Of a stretch of DNA of 64,000 nucleotides, positions 13,487 through 24,479 are shown piece after piece (the stretch's first letter is position 1; every line of letters begins with the position of its first letter). The notes under the pieces were generated by a model that saw only the letters and a list, made by a program, of their open reading frames with translations, did not search any database and was not told where the DNA came from. Both the position numbers and the translations under genes were made by a program. The stretch lies in the NCBI GenBank assembly GCA_014904845.1, contig MU119379.1:1-64000 (forward strand), given 5' to 3'. Source of the DNA: Acephala macrosclerotiorum. Its lineage: Eukaryota; Ascomycota; Leotiomycetes; Helotiales; Mollisiaceae.

Positions 13487-15400
13487 CCTTGAACGAATGT
13501 ATTGAGAAACGAGAGGAAGTCGACACGATGAACGTGTCGTACAAATTACAACAAGACAGTCACACTGGTGTCTGTAGAACAGAAGAGAGCCTCGACCATG
13601 AGAGAAGCATCACCCTTTAACATTTTCCATCGCCTGACAGCGCATCGTGCCATGGCGGCTTCAGAACAAAACCCTCGTCGCGTCCGCTTTGGCTTCCCCT
13701 CGTGATGGCCAAGTACCAGTGACATGCAGGTCGCTGGACCAAGATGCAGGCCAGGACGTCTGTGAGGGGATTTTGGTCCCCAAATAGCTCCGTACATGCG
13801 CGCCATCGTCGATAGCTCAGGAGCGCCATGACTTGGGATCTCTTGGCTGCTCGTAACCCCAGGATCCTCTAGAATCTTACCGGACGATCATCCGAGGGGC
13901 AAAAAGCCTCATTGGAATTGATCAATGGGATGAGAATGGTAACACCACGCTGCTTGATGCTTCTCTAGATGCAGAAGATATGAATCATGCAGACGCATAT
14001 ATATTGGTGGCTTCATACGTGTTCATCTTTGCTTTTAGTGGCGAGAGAAGAGCTGAAGAGTTCGACGTTGTTGGCTTAAACTTTGACTGCTGGCGAGATT
14101 GGAATGGGCCTCGGCCCGCGCGGTGACTGCCTCCAGGCTTTAATAGGCCTAATCTCACCTATGAATTTCAGGGGTTAATGCTGGACGTGTGCACGTGATG
14201 CTGCTGCAGATTTTTCATCTTCCTCCCAGGTATTTCTCTGCCATCATTATCTATCATGTTGCATTAAAATTTCTAAGGATGCCTCGAAGTTGAAGCCTCT
14301 GGAGATAACCGGGTCTATCAAGATGACTGGTCCAGAATGCAAGTTGATGGGCATGTGGAAGCCGGTCGTTATCCTCTCACACTTACCTCATCCCAATTTC
14401 GATTGCAGAGACTTGAACAAAAGATTTCCTTTTTGCATCTGATGTTTTCTCGTCGAGGCGGAAATTCGCAAGGAGAAAAAGACCATTCTATCAAAATACC
14501 CCCAGGTACGATGTACTTGAGTCTCGAATCTCGATTTGCTCCACTACAGCTTTCTACCCTACATTGTTCGAACTCATTATAATCACTTGCGTTATCTGCA
14601 TTCCCTGATGCAGGACACTTAGGCAGATGCCTGGTTCGGTCGTTGGAATTCCTTTTATCCAGACGGACATTCTCCAGGAGATTTGCACAATGCTAGCGAG
14701 ACATTTCTTAGGACAATACTTTGAATCTCATCTCGCTTTGCCTCCTCTTCGGATCTTACAGCGGATCACTTTCTAATCGCAAGACTAGCATTTCCTGACT
14801 CATTAAATATGGAGGCCGTATAAAACCGCACTACTCGCCTTCGCAGCAGCTTACAAACGAAAGCACTTAAAAAATTCATACGCCCCAATTGCTAGCTCCC
14901 ACCACTTTCCCGTCATCCGCTTTGAATTCGTTCAGATTGCTTGTTTGCTTGCAGCATTGTAAGAAATAGTATTTCTATAATAAAGGTCGCCTATCGTCTG
15001 AGCTGCAGCTCTGTTGTCAATGCATTTCCGTTGTCAAATATTTTGTTTTATTGCCTTTTCTTTGCGAAGTAGAGACAGTTAGAGCGATCCAGTCTATTTA
15101 TCTCTAGGTACCTTACCATATATTATGGCAATCATTTTAGGCGATGGTGAGGATACCGAGTAGCAAAGATTGCTTCCCTTAGAGGCTCGACTTCTTGCTT
15201 CATTGTCTGGTAGCCCTCTACTTTTTTTCGCATTATTCGCATCGTTCGCATTTTTCGCATTTTTTGCAAGTTCGTGTTTATATAGTCTCCTAGCGTGAAA
15301 CGATAAAAAGGCTTACGCGTCGTGATTTACTTCGAGTCGATAACGTTCGAAAGACGACAATGGCTCTTTATTTTCACTCGATTACAAAGATAGTATTAAA
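13487..15400. other. Intergenic region, no gene seen
   Basis: Includes the 5' flank of the deacetylase gene. A TATAAAA sequence sits at 14819-14825 but no reading frame follows before the AT block, so any gene it served has been lost. The small open frame at 14337-14582 has no recognisable content. Confidence 0.5.
15227..15267 (+). repeat. Short tandem repeat of a 9-bp TTCGCATNN unit
   Basis: Four to five consecutive copies: TTCGCATTA, TTCGCATCG, TTCGCATTT, TTCGCATTT, then a diverged TTTGCAAG. It lies just outside the edge of the second AT-rich block. No function can be assigned. Confidence 0.65.
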
Positions 15401-17285
15401 TACGAATTTAATTTTTGTTTCAATTATTATAATTTAATAAGTATTATATTATATTGATAAATAAATATTTAATATATTAAAATATTTTTTATTTTTATTT
15501 TTTTATTATATTTAAATTAAATAATATTTTTTTTAAACGTTTATAATAATAATTAATATTTAATAGTATATTATTATAATTGTAAAATTATTATTATTTT
15601 ATATTTCTATTATTAAATGTTTTATTTTCGTCGTATTTTATTTTTTAAATAATAAAATCGAATTTGAAATTTAAATTTTTTTTATATATTAAATTAATTA
15701 AATTTAAATAATTAATTAATTCAAAAAATAAATATAAATTTAATAACTTAAAACTTTATTTAAATATTATATTATTTATTAAATTTTTAAATTTAAATAA
15801 ATAAAATTTTAAAAATAATTTATAATATTTATTTTTTATTTATATATAAATTTTTAATAAAATTTAATTATTCTTATTTATATAAAAAATTAAACAAATT
15901 TAAATTTAATATAAATATATTTTTTTAATTTTAAAAAATTATTAAATATTTTTATTTATTATTTTTTAATCGAATTAAACTTTTTATTATTATTATAATA
16001 TTATTATTTACGTGTAATATATTTAATATATATTTTATTAATATTATTAAAATCTTATAATTTTAAATTAATACTCGTATTATATAATTATTCGATAATA
16101 TATTATATAATATAAATTTGTAATTTTATAATAATTTTATTTTTAATTAAAAAATCGAAAATTAAAATTATATACTTTTAATTTTCGACGTTATATAATA
16201 TGTATCACGTAACGATATATATATTTTAATATATTTATTTATATTAAAAAACTTTGAAAAAATAAAATATATTATATATAATAATAATAAAAAGTTTAAT
16301 TCGATTAAAAAATATTATTATAAATTATATAATTTATAATACGTAATTAAATTAATATTTAAAATATTAATATATAAAAATAATGTTTTTTATAATAAAA
16401 TATATTAATTTATAATTATTTTATAAAAATTTTATAATTTAAAATATTAAAAACGTATTAAAATTAATTTAAAAAATATATAATATATATTTTTATATTA
16501 ATATTATATTTATTATAAAAAAATTATTTAATTAATATTAAATATTACGAAAATAAATAAATTATAATAATATAATTAATTATAATCGAAATAACGAAAA
16601 CGTTAAAATTTCGAAAATAAAATAAATATTTAAAATATAAAAAAATTTATTGAATTATAAAAACGTATTATTATTTATTATATAAATAAATAAATATATA
16701 TAATATAAATAATAATTCGTATTTATAAATAAAAAGCTCGATTATATATAAATAGAAATTATATACGTAATACGTAAATATAAAAAATTTCTCGTAATAT
16801 TAAATTAAAAACGAATTACGTAATAACGTTTTATAATATTAATTTAAAATATATATATAATTATTATTATTAAATTTAAATATAATAATTTATTATTTAT
16901 AAAAAATTTAATTATATAAATATAAAATAATATAATTAAAATTAAAAATATTTTTTAATAAAAAATACGTATTATATATTTTTTTTAAATTAATTAAAAA
17001 AAAAATTTAAATTTAATAAATATATATATAATAAACTAATAATTATTTCGATTTATTCTCGATTTAATTAGTTTATTTTAAGTAATTTAAATAATTTAAA
17101 TATTTTATTATATCGATTTTATTTTTTCGTTTTTTAATTAATTATTCTTAGTTTAATATAACGTTTTTTTATATTAAATTCGTTAAATTTTAACGACGAA
17201 ATTAATAAAATCGAAATAAGTTTTTATAGTTTTTAAAGTAAACACTTTTTGAAAATATATTTAATACTTTGTTTAAATTTTCAAT
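15401..17285. repeat. AT-rich RIP-degraded block beside the protease gene
   Basis: About 1.9 kb with the same composition and CpG-biased surviving cytosines as the first block. It stops about 15 bp from the stop codon of the S8 protease gene, so the 3' untranslated region of that gene probably lies inside it. No coding remnant can be recognised. Confidence 0.82.
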
Positions 17286-17299
17286 CTAGTTTATAAGTC

Positions 17300-20200
17300 C
17301 TACAAAATCTCTGGCCGTTTATTCTTTTCTTCTACTATTTTAATCAAGTCCCGAGATATGTTGCTTAATCTCTCTTGTATTTCCTCTTTGCTGATTTCGC
17401 TTTCAGCATTCTCAGCATCCTTAAACCTGAAAAGCATCCAGGGCTTAATAGCGTTGTACTGACCCCGCTTCGGGTCTTCAACCATGAGATGGAAGAATAC
17501 CTTTTTCATCAACCAAGAGTCCTTCAATTCATTTTTGCCATCGACCCAGACCTTTTCCATTGACCTTTCCCACACCTTTGTATTCACTTTGCTACTCAAC
17601 TGGATGGAAAAGTCAAGGACAGTTGCGGCAAATGCGGCCGCAATGGGTGTTGCACAAGAGGTGCCATTCATAAATTGAGAGGTACTGGCTTTCCCCGGAC
17701 CTTCAAGACCCTCGCCGAGGACAGCGAAGTTGGCTCTTTCGGAGAGATTTACAGGCGTGAAGTCGGACGGCTTGCGATTGCCATTGTGTGAGTTCACACA
17801 GAAAACGCTGGCCACTTCTCTAGCTGGGAACCCGATCGATTCTTCCTTCATGTGCAGGTCGTTGCAGGCAGCTGCGAACATCAGTACCCCTTGACTTTTG
17901 GCGCAGTCGATAGCATCCTTGACAAGCCTCGTAGAGCCGTGGAGATTGAATGACATTGAGATGATGTCTACCTTCCACTCGTCCACAGCATATCTGATTG
18001 CCTACATATATATTAGTCCTCATCCTCACTAGTATTGGTTTTGGACTGATATCTTGGCAACATACTTTGGCTACATCGTTGTGAGAGCGCACACTTTTTG
18101 TTTGGTTCCCGTCAAAAACTTTTGCAATGTACAGCTTGATGAATGGCATCTTATCCATGACAAGATGCGCCATGAATGTTCCGTGGAGATCATCAGTGGT
18201 GTCCGTCATTAGTGAAAGGTCTATTGAAGCCAGGTCGTTGTCATTGAGAAAGTCCTTGCCCCCAATAATACCTGGACGGAACTTTTCTTCAGACCCCAAT
18301 TTGTTTTCAATCTTTGGATGTTTCATGTCGCAACCTGTGTCGAGGATTGCAACCTTCACAAGATTGCCCCACTGCAGCGGCTTTAGTGGCACGGTTCTGA
18401 AGAAAACGAGATCTAAAAATTTCCGCATGGCTCCAAATTCTGTCTTCCATAGTGTAGCACTATCAAGCTTGTTAGAAATTCATAACTCTGCACATAGATC
18501 TCAAAAGGTTGAATCATGAGTAGAGAGATGAGATTTACAAACATTTCTTTTGGGTCCTTTTCATTGCATCTGTGTAATGTTGCTAGAGAATACATTTCGG
18601 AGCCTTTTCTTTGCTCTTCAGTATAGTGCGACGGCTCGTATCGAGGGTTGTCCTCCGTAGATGGAGCTATTTCGAGTCGGTTAGATAATATTGCGTTCGG
18701 TGCCTCACCCTCTAGTACCTGCGCCAACGTGGGCGCAATATCAGGCATTGAAGAGGCCCTCTCGCTCTCAAAGACTGCATTTTCTAATGGCAGGACGATA
18801 TGCTGATATATAAATTGACGTAGTGTGCTTTCGTCTTCGGCCGCGTTGTGACGAGAGAATGCTTTTGGGTCGATGCACTGTTCTATGCCTTGAAGAAGAT
18901 TCCAGTTCCGAGGGAAGCGAAACTTGCATGCCTGGAGCAGGTCTCTGGCCAACCGGACAGCGGCGTTTACGTGGGTCCCAGCCTTTACTTTGAATCCAGC
19001 TCCAGAAGCTTTCAGCCGGTCCGCGAGTAAAAGTTGCATGAGGACTATGCCGAGTCTGAGAACTTGTGGACGCTGGTGGAGCATGTGTCCCCGTGCTGAA
19101 CTCGCCAAGGCATGCTTTCGGAAGTTTGTAGAGAGGTAAGGACTGCGAATCGCAATCTCATCATTCTTGTCCTTCTTCCGGAAAACAGAGATGTCTTTCA
19201 TTTCCCATTCATCAGGAAACCATCCAGTGCCAAGCATGTCGAGAAAAGATCTGGCCACAATTAGGCCGAGAATCATTGTTTCTCCATAATTGAACTCGTT
19301 ATATGGAACGAGTCTGTCCAGTGTTACTTCTTCAACCTTATTCCACTCTGCTGCTTCGTCTGCTAGGTCGTTAAGGGACTGGGAGTCCCATAAATTGTAT
19401 GAGAAATCCGCCTTTAAACTCATCCGTATCGTTGCATCAGCTTGACTTTGACAGATACGGAGTGTATTATCCATCGGAAATTGACTAGAAAGTCTGTCAG
19501 AATACTAGTGCATTTGAATCATGGGCTGTGGCATGGGTGAGGACTGAGGGATACGTACTGTTCATGGCTAACATGAATAACGCACTCGTGGAAAGTGTTG
19601 TGGCCACAGAGGACAACAACAAACTCCTCGCTTCCTGGAAGCACTTCGCTCCAAAGTCCTTTCATGTGAAGCTTTGCAGATGTACAGTAAAAAAGTGTAT
19701 GAGGTGGATGGCCTATGCTCCGACAGTGCTGGCACTCGGGCCAATTGTAATGTAGTGTTTCGTAAAGCTGGCTTAGCCGGTGTCCAACATTCTTTGATGC
19801 TTCCAAAAGAACATTGTTCGGCTTGATCTGAGCAAGCCTTGCATTAGAAGACCGAAGGCGCTCAACAATTTTTTTTCGAGCGTCGGTGGGAATGCTGGTA
19901 TTAAGTAGCCGTGGGTTCTGGTCAAAGCGCTGAGATCTGGTGACAGGACGGGTTAACTGAATATAGATGTACAGCTGCTTCAGGAATGGGAAGTATTCCA
20001 AATTCGGATTGAAACGGCCGCTGATCTAGATGGCCCCTTTAGTATTTAACCACTAGAGGAGAGCTCAGAGGTCCTCTCAGAACGAAACTTACTGCGCTTT
20101 CGAACACGCTTAAATCGGACTCTTGTTGCAGCTGGTGGTAAATATTATCTAACTCATGCGCAACGACAATCAAATTGAGACTCTCCAAAAGTGAGTGTTG

Positions 20201-20419
20201 TAGTATGATTTTGTTGGCGAGGTTGACGAATAAATCACCCCTGTTGGAAACTTGTAATAGGTACAAGTTGAGGAAATTCAATTCAATGTGAATCTCTTCC
20301 AAGAACACTTTTCTCGAAGTCTGCGTCGTGTCGCTTGAGGCTGTTTTCGCAACCGAAGCTAGGACCCTAGAAACCTCGCTCAGCAAATTCACAGCGTCCA
20401 CTATGCCCTCAGAACTCAT
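17300..20419 (-). CDS. Subtilisin-family (S8) serine protease with N-terminal helical/DUF7580-like region
   Basis: Five exons (20419-20093, 20025-19559, 19484-18539, 18467-18066, 18001-17300) join in frame to 947 residues with no premature stop. The C-terminal third is a subtilase: catalytic Asp in VAILDTGCD (near 623), His in LHGTFMAH (near 675), oxyanion Asn in FAAACNDLH (near 761) and Ser in MNGTSCATP (near 829). No signal peptide is seen, so it should be cytosolic. Residues 1-110 are helical. The middle (about 270-560) resembles the DUF7580 domain found in fungal multidomain proteins, judged from the GLIVARSFLDMLGTGW and SPYLSTNF stretches. Proteases of this type pair with fungal gasdermins, for example HET-Q2 with HET-Q1 in Podospora, where the protease cuts the gasdermin. 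The next gene, divergent across 421 bp, is gasdermin-like. The donor after MF (18539) and acceptor at 18468 were chosen because only they keep frame. The N-terminal domain assignment is less certain than the protease call. Confidence 0.87.
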
Positions 20420-20840
20420 AACGAGGAAGGATCGGTCGACTTCCGGCTATCAGAAAACGAAAACTAGAAGGCAAGAAAAGTGGTGGGAGGTGCTAAATAG
20501 GGATGGAGGCTCAAGGAGATCCAAGTACTCGATTGGTCTCGCTTCTGGCCAGCCTCGATTTGCTTTTCCCAGAACACAACCCCGGCCCATCCGTATCGAA
20601 TGCATTCCCTTGATCTGCCAATGGTGGATGACACACGGTGCATGATCGCCGTCAGCCTTCACTTCAGCTTTGAGGCAGAAACCCCGCTGCCTTGCTTGCG
20701 CCTCCACAAACTTTTATTATGGTTCCCCTCCCCCTTGAAAATAACTCCTGCCACTGCTGCCAAAGAGACCTCGAAGAATATACCATTGTCACCTCCACGA
20801 CAGCCTCCGTCAAGTGCGAAATTTGGACGAGTTTGCAGCT
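20420..20840. promoter_or_regulatory. Shared divergent promoter of protease and gasdermin-like genes
   Basis: A 421-bp gap separates the two start codons (minus-strand ATG at 20419, plus-strand ATG at 20841). It has no competing gene, so both transcripts should start here, which would allow joint control. The boundary assumes the first in-frame ATG of the gasdermin-like frame, which stays open upstream only from a GTG at 20814. I identify no specific operator. Confidence 0.55.
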
Positions 20841-21752
20841 ATGCCGCGCGACGTCAGGGCATGGATTCTTACTAAATGTACAGACTATCCACCCGAAGGT
20901 CGTCTCCAGCTCGGCCAGATTCTGTATAATCCAAGAAATCCTGACACGGCTTTGATGACCAACGGCCCCAATCCTCTTCCGGCGGACTATAAAGTGGATG
21001 AGAGCAACGCTCACGGGGTCTCAATGCTCTCAAACAAGCTATTGAAGGCGAGCTTTGGAGTTTGGGGGGAGGCCATGGGTACACCGGCTCAGATTTCGGG
21101 AGAAATGACTGTTGGGGATGGATCAGTTCTGTCGTGGGATTTTGTGAATCTGCGAGGCAAGGGAACAATCTTCGGGCTGGACTATGTCAATGAAGCGCTC
21201 AAGCACAAGGACGTCGTGGGGTATGTTTCCAGCCAACTGGTCACTTTTGGCCCCTTTCACCCAACACTATACATGATTACTGGCGTGAGAGTTGCGGAGG
21301 GGGCGAAGATGGTAATGAGAAAGCAGCATAGCACTGGAGCGACTGGCAAAATCAAGCTTGATGGAAGTCAACACGGCATCCCTATGGCAGCTGGAGGTCA
21401 AGGGCACCTCAAGAATGTCGTGGTACAACAGGAAGCTTTCAAGAAAGCTTCCGACTTTGTCTTCTCCTACAAATGCAACAAGATCAACTACTGGCCGAAG
21501 ATGCAAATACCACCCTATATACACGGAGATACTCAGTCTCAGCGGACGACAGCATCGAACACTGATTCGGAAGGCAAAGAGGTGGAAAGTTTAGAGATTC
21601 AACAATTTGCGGAGCCCCTTGATGATGTGGAGTTCGGTGCAGTTGAAGGAGAGGGCGACAAAGATCGATTCTGGATCGATACTCATTTTCCAGAGTCCGA
21701 GATTCATTACAAGTATATCCCAGAGGAAGATGCAACGCAGCAGGACCAGTAA
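20841..21752 (+). CDS. Gasdermin-like protein (fungal RCD-1/HET-Q1-type cell-death effector)
   Basis: A single exon of 303 residues starting MPRDVRAW. I recognise the fungal gasdermin fold by its order of conserved stretches: an N-terminal helix, LGQILYNPRNPD (about 25-35), KASFGVWGE (69-77), YMITGVRVAEGA (144-155) and SDFVFSYKCNKI (204-215). In this family the N-terminal domain, when freed, inserts in the plasma membrane and forms pores that kill the cell as part of allorecognition. Known members are about 250-280 residues with a short C-terminal inhibitory piece. Here residues about 221-303 form a longer, strongly acidic tail rich in Glu and Asp, a plausible autoinhibitory segment and protease target. 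The divergent neighbour encodes an intact S8 protease, which supports the call. No frameshift, stop or RIP damage is visible. Family membership rests on my recognition of the motifs and the neighbour, not on a search. Confidence 0.74.
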   Translation: MPRDVRAWILTKCTDYPPEGRLQLGQILYNPRNPDTALMTNGPNPLPADYKVDESNAHGVSMLSNKLLKASFGVWGEAMGTPAQISGEMTVGDGSVLSWDFVNLRGKGTIFGLDYVNEALKHKDVVGYVSSQLVTFGPFHPTLYMITGVRVAEGAKMVMRKQHSTGATGKIKLDGSQHGIPMAAGGQGHLKNVVVQQEAFKKASDFVFSYKCNKINYWPKMQIPPYIHGDTQSQRTTASNTDSEGKEVESLEIQQFAEPLDDVEFGAVEGEGDKDRFWIDTHFPESEIHYKYIPEEDATQQDQ

Positions 21753-22154
21753 GCTGGTGGAATAGTTGTAGGGACCAATGACATATTATTGCCCCAAGTG
21801 AATGGCGCATTTCCGTGACTCTTGAAGCCAGCACTTGTTTGCCACATGGATAAAGCAGTCGTACTACTTCGTAGTGCTTTATTTGTATTGTTGCCGCCTG
21901 AAGAGTCATCGATGATCAGTGCCTGAAACGAGGCGCTCAAGCGTGCGATGCGTGACCTCGGCTCTGTGGACGCATTTGCTCACCGACCCCTGCCACACGC
22001 CACCCTCAATTTCTCATAAGGATTGGCACGCCAGATCCCGCTTTTTCTAGAACTTCGAGACACCCCCGTGTTCAGCCTGAAATCCAAAAGTTGGTGTTCA
22101 AGAGCAACCTCTTCTCCCCAACAATGAATAGCGTCGCGATATCAAAGACGAAAT

Positions 22155-24034
22155 ATGATTGACCCATGTCGAATCTCCGATTTAGCATGTGAGTGCCTAA
22201 GGAAATTGAAATCCGTGGAGAACAACAAACAACTTATGATCGATGTTCGAAGAAGGGAGAGGAAATTATGCACAAAGCTGGAGGCATGGATGAATAAAGA
22301 AAGGGTCGCAGGAGGATTGAGCGAGAATGAAAGATTAGGCGGTCTTGGATCAGTGCTAGAGGGACTTCCGGAGCTCAAGCATGCAATAACGGATGCTCTC
22401 GATTTGATTCAAAGTCATGCAGACGGTGCGTCCATTCATATCCTTACAGCTGGTAGCCTGATCTTGACGATCTGCGTGAAGGGATATACAACTCTGTACC
22501 AGCAGACTCTACGTCCCTAAATGTTCCGATCGGGAGCCGAAGCAGCATGCAGGATTGCTCGCCCATAGAGCGACAATTTAAGTCCGGCTTGGAGGCATTT
22601 GCGACCGACCGGAGTGGTGGCCCGACAAACTTAAGGCCGCCAAATCTTTCCACCGGAAGCCGCAGACGAAGCAATGGAAGCAGCCTTTTGCGCACACGCG
22701 ATAACTCGCCTAGAGAGCAATATCCTAAGTTGGCCATGGAAATAGACCTCGCGAGCTCTCGGAGTGTTGATCTGGTAAAGGACACGCCGAGCGATCTTTA
22801 CAACGGGCCCAGGAACGATGAACTATTGGAAGCTCTATCTGCTGTATCAGCCTCCTCCGGAACTTCTGGCATTACCAACACGAGCCTCTGGCCTTCTGAC
22901 TTTGTCTCGCAGTCCCAGAAAATGGTTTTTTGGATATTGGATCGACTAGGTCAAATGTCCGTCCTCAGCCGTGACTTAGCCTTCGAAAGACGATTTGCGG
23001 AGCTAGCTAACTATCCGGAAGTCTTTTCTGATGGGCTGGCTCGCCACATCTATCCTCATTCCAAGGAAGTTGTTAGAAAATTGTTGCCAGATGCCATTAG
23101 CGGGCTTCAGATTCGAATATCTGCAGCGATTTGCCTGGGTGTCAAGGAGCTCATCCAGGCGAAAGACCAGTATCAGCATCACCTTGACGGACCCTACCAT
23201 CCACGAGACGAAGATTTAGGGGATAGCGGTGACCATGAGCAGGTTTTAATCCGTGGGGTAAAACGTCGTGGCGTTAAGCAAAGCGATTTATCCGGCAGTG
23301 TCGTAGAAAGTCTTGTGGTGGAAGACATAACAATGGTAGACATCCCCCATGACGAGAAAAGCCCTACTTTGGAAGATATAGAGCTAGTAGATAGCTCACA
23401 GTTGACGTATGTATCCTTCAAGCATACCTAGCAGCACCTACGTTCTAACTCTCATAGTGATGAGACCCCTACTCATACAGCAGACGATCAACCCAACTTC
23501 TATGTTTGTATTGTGCTAGAGTGCGAAGCCGCAAACAAGCTCTATAAATCACAATCGGAGTGGCTAGAACACACTGAGGGGACCCATGCTCAGCACCGTA
23601 CTTGGATATGCACAGCAATCTGTCATGGCAACGATTCTCCCCTGTTCCACTCAGTAGTTCGATTCCAAAACCACATGTGGGATAAACACCGGGGTTCTTT
23701 CTCTGCCTCCGATCTGAGCTATTTGACGGAATCGTGCGAACGGCCTGCCTGTTCTACGAATATTTTCTTCAATTGCCCTCTTTGCAAAGAGCGGGTTCCC
23801 GAAGGGCTCTCATCTGACGATAGGCCGCTTCTTGACCATCTTGTACAGCACTTCGCGAATCTGTCGAAGAGCTTCCTGCAAATTCTGCCATCCTTCGAGG
23901 ACATAATAGATCCGCCTGGGCCAATGCAGCAGTGGGAGAATGGTCTGTATAAAAAGCGGAGGAAGGATGAGGGGGAGCGGAATATATGGCTGCATACACA
24001 GCTTTCACAATTGCCAGAGGCGTCAAGGGGGTGA
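22155..24034 (+). CDS. Fungal zinc-finger-like (C2H2-type) protein, function unknown
   Basis: Three exons (22155-22425, 22482-23406, 23458-24034) give 590 residues. The introns are 56 and 51 bp; the first was placed by frame, since an earlier AG would introduce a stop. The N-terminal half is helical, like the regulatory region of a widespread ascomycete family usually annotated as C2H2-type zinc-finger proteins. The C-terminal part (about 400-560) has spaced Cys/His groups: CEAANK..WLEHTEGTH, WICTAICHG..FQNHMWDKH and FNCPLCKE..DHLVQHF. These look like three degenerate fingers. The end is basic (KKRRKDE). It lies 402 bp downstream of the gasdermin-like gene in the same orientation. Members of this family are often near fungal immunity-type genes, but no role can be deduced here. 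Confidence 0.78.
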
Positions 24035-24479
24035 ATGTGAGCTCGGCTTGTGTATCCGTGGTAAGAACTCAAAATAAGGCAGAGAATTATATAGTAGTAT
24101 ACAACATGGTTCAAATAAAGCAAAGTGGAGATACCAAAAATATAAACCACCACAAGCTCGATTTCAATACCGATAAACGATTTTGATTTTAATTAATTTC
24201 TCGAATTATTTTATACTAAAGTTATTATATAAATTTAAATATTTTTAATTTGTTCAAGTTACATGAGAGCATGCTGGGCCTGCCTTCAGATGCCCGATGA
24301 CTGACTGCTGAGAATATGGCACTTGTCGCAGATGCACTATACTTTATAAACAGAAAATGATCCGAGGTCTCGAAAGTTAAAATCCGAATTGCATTGAGCA
24401 GGGTATCGTATATCTACTCCGTTCCGTGTATCTGTCCTATAATACTAAATGACATTCCAGAACTGCCAACCCCACACTT
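24035..24479. other. Intergenic region with a short AT tract
   Basis: Convergent 3' ends of the zinc-finger gene and the transporter gene. A tract at about 24183-24260 is AT-rich with the RIP-like look of the larger blocks. No gene is seen. Confidence 0.5.

Noticed and set aside
18413..18538. Continuous reading through the third intron of the protease gene
   Set aside because: It ends in a stop before the catalytic domain; the GTAAAT..AACAAG intron joins the frames exactly.
20814..20840. Upstream GTG start for the gasdermin-like gene
   Set aside because: Nuclear fungal genes start at ATG; the first in-frame ATG is at 20841 and begins at the expected N-terminal helix.
22426..22449. 24-bp intron ending at the first AG in the zinc-finger gene
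   Set aside because: Too short, and the resulting frame ends at a stop; the 56-bp intron to 22481 restores the long frame.
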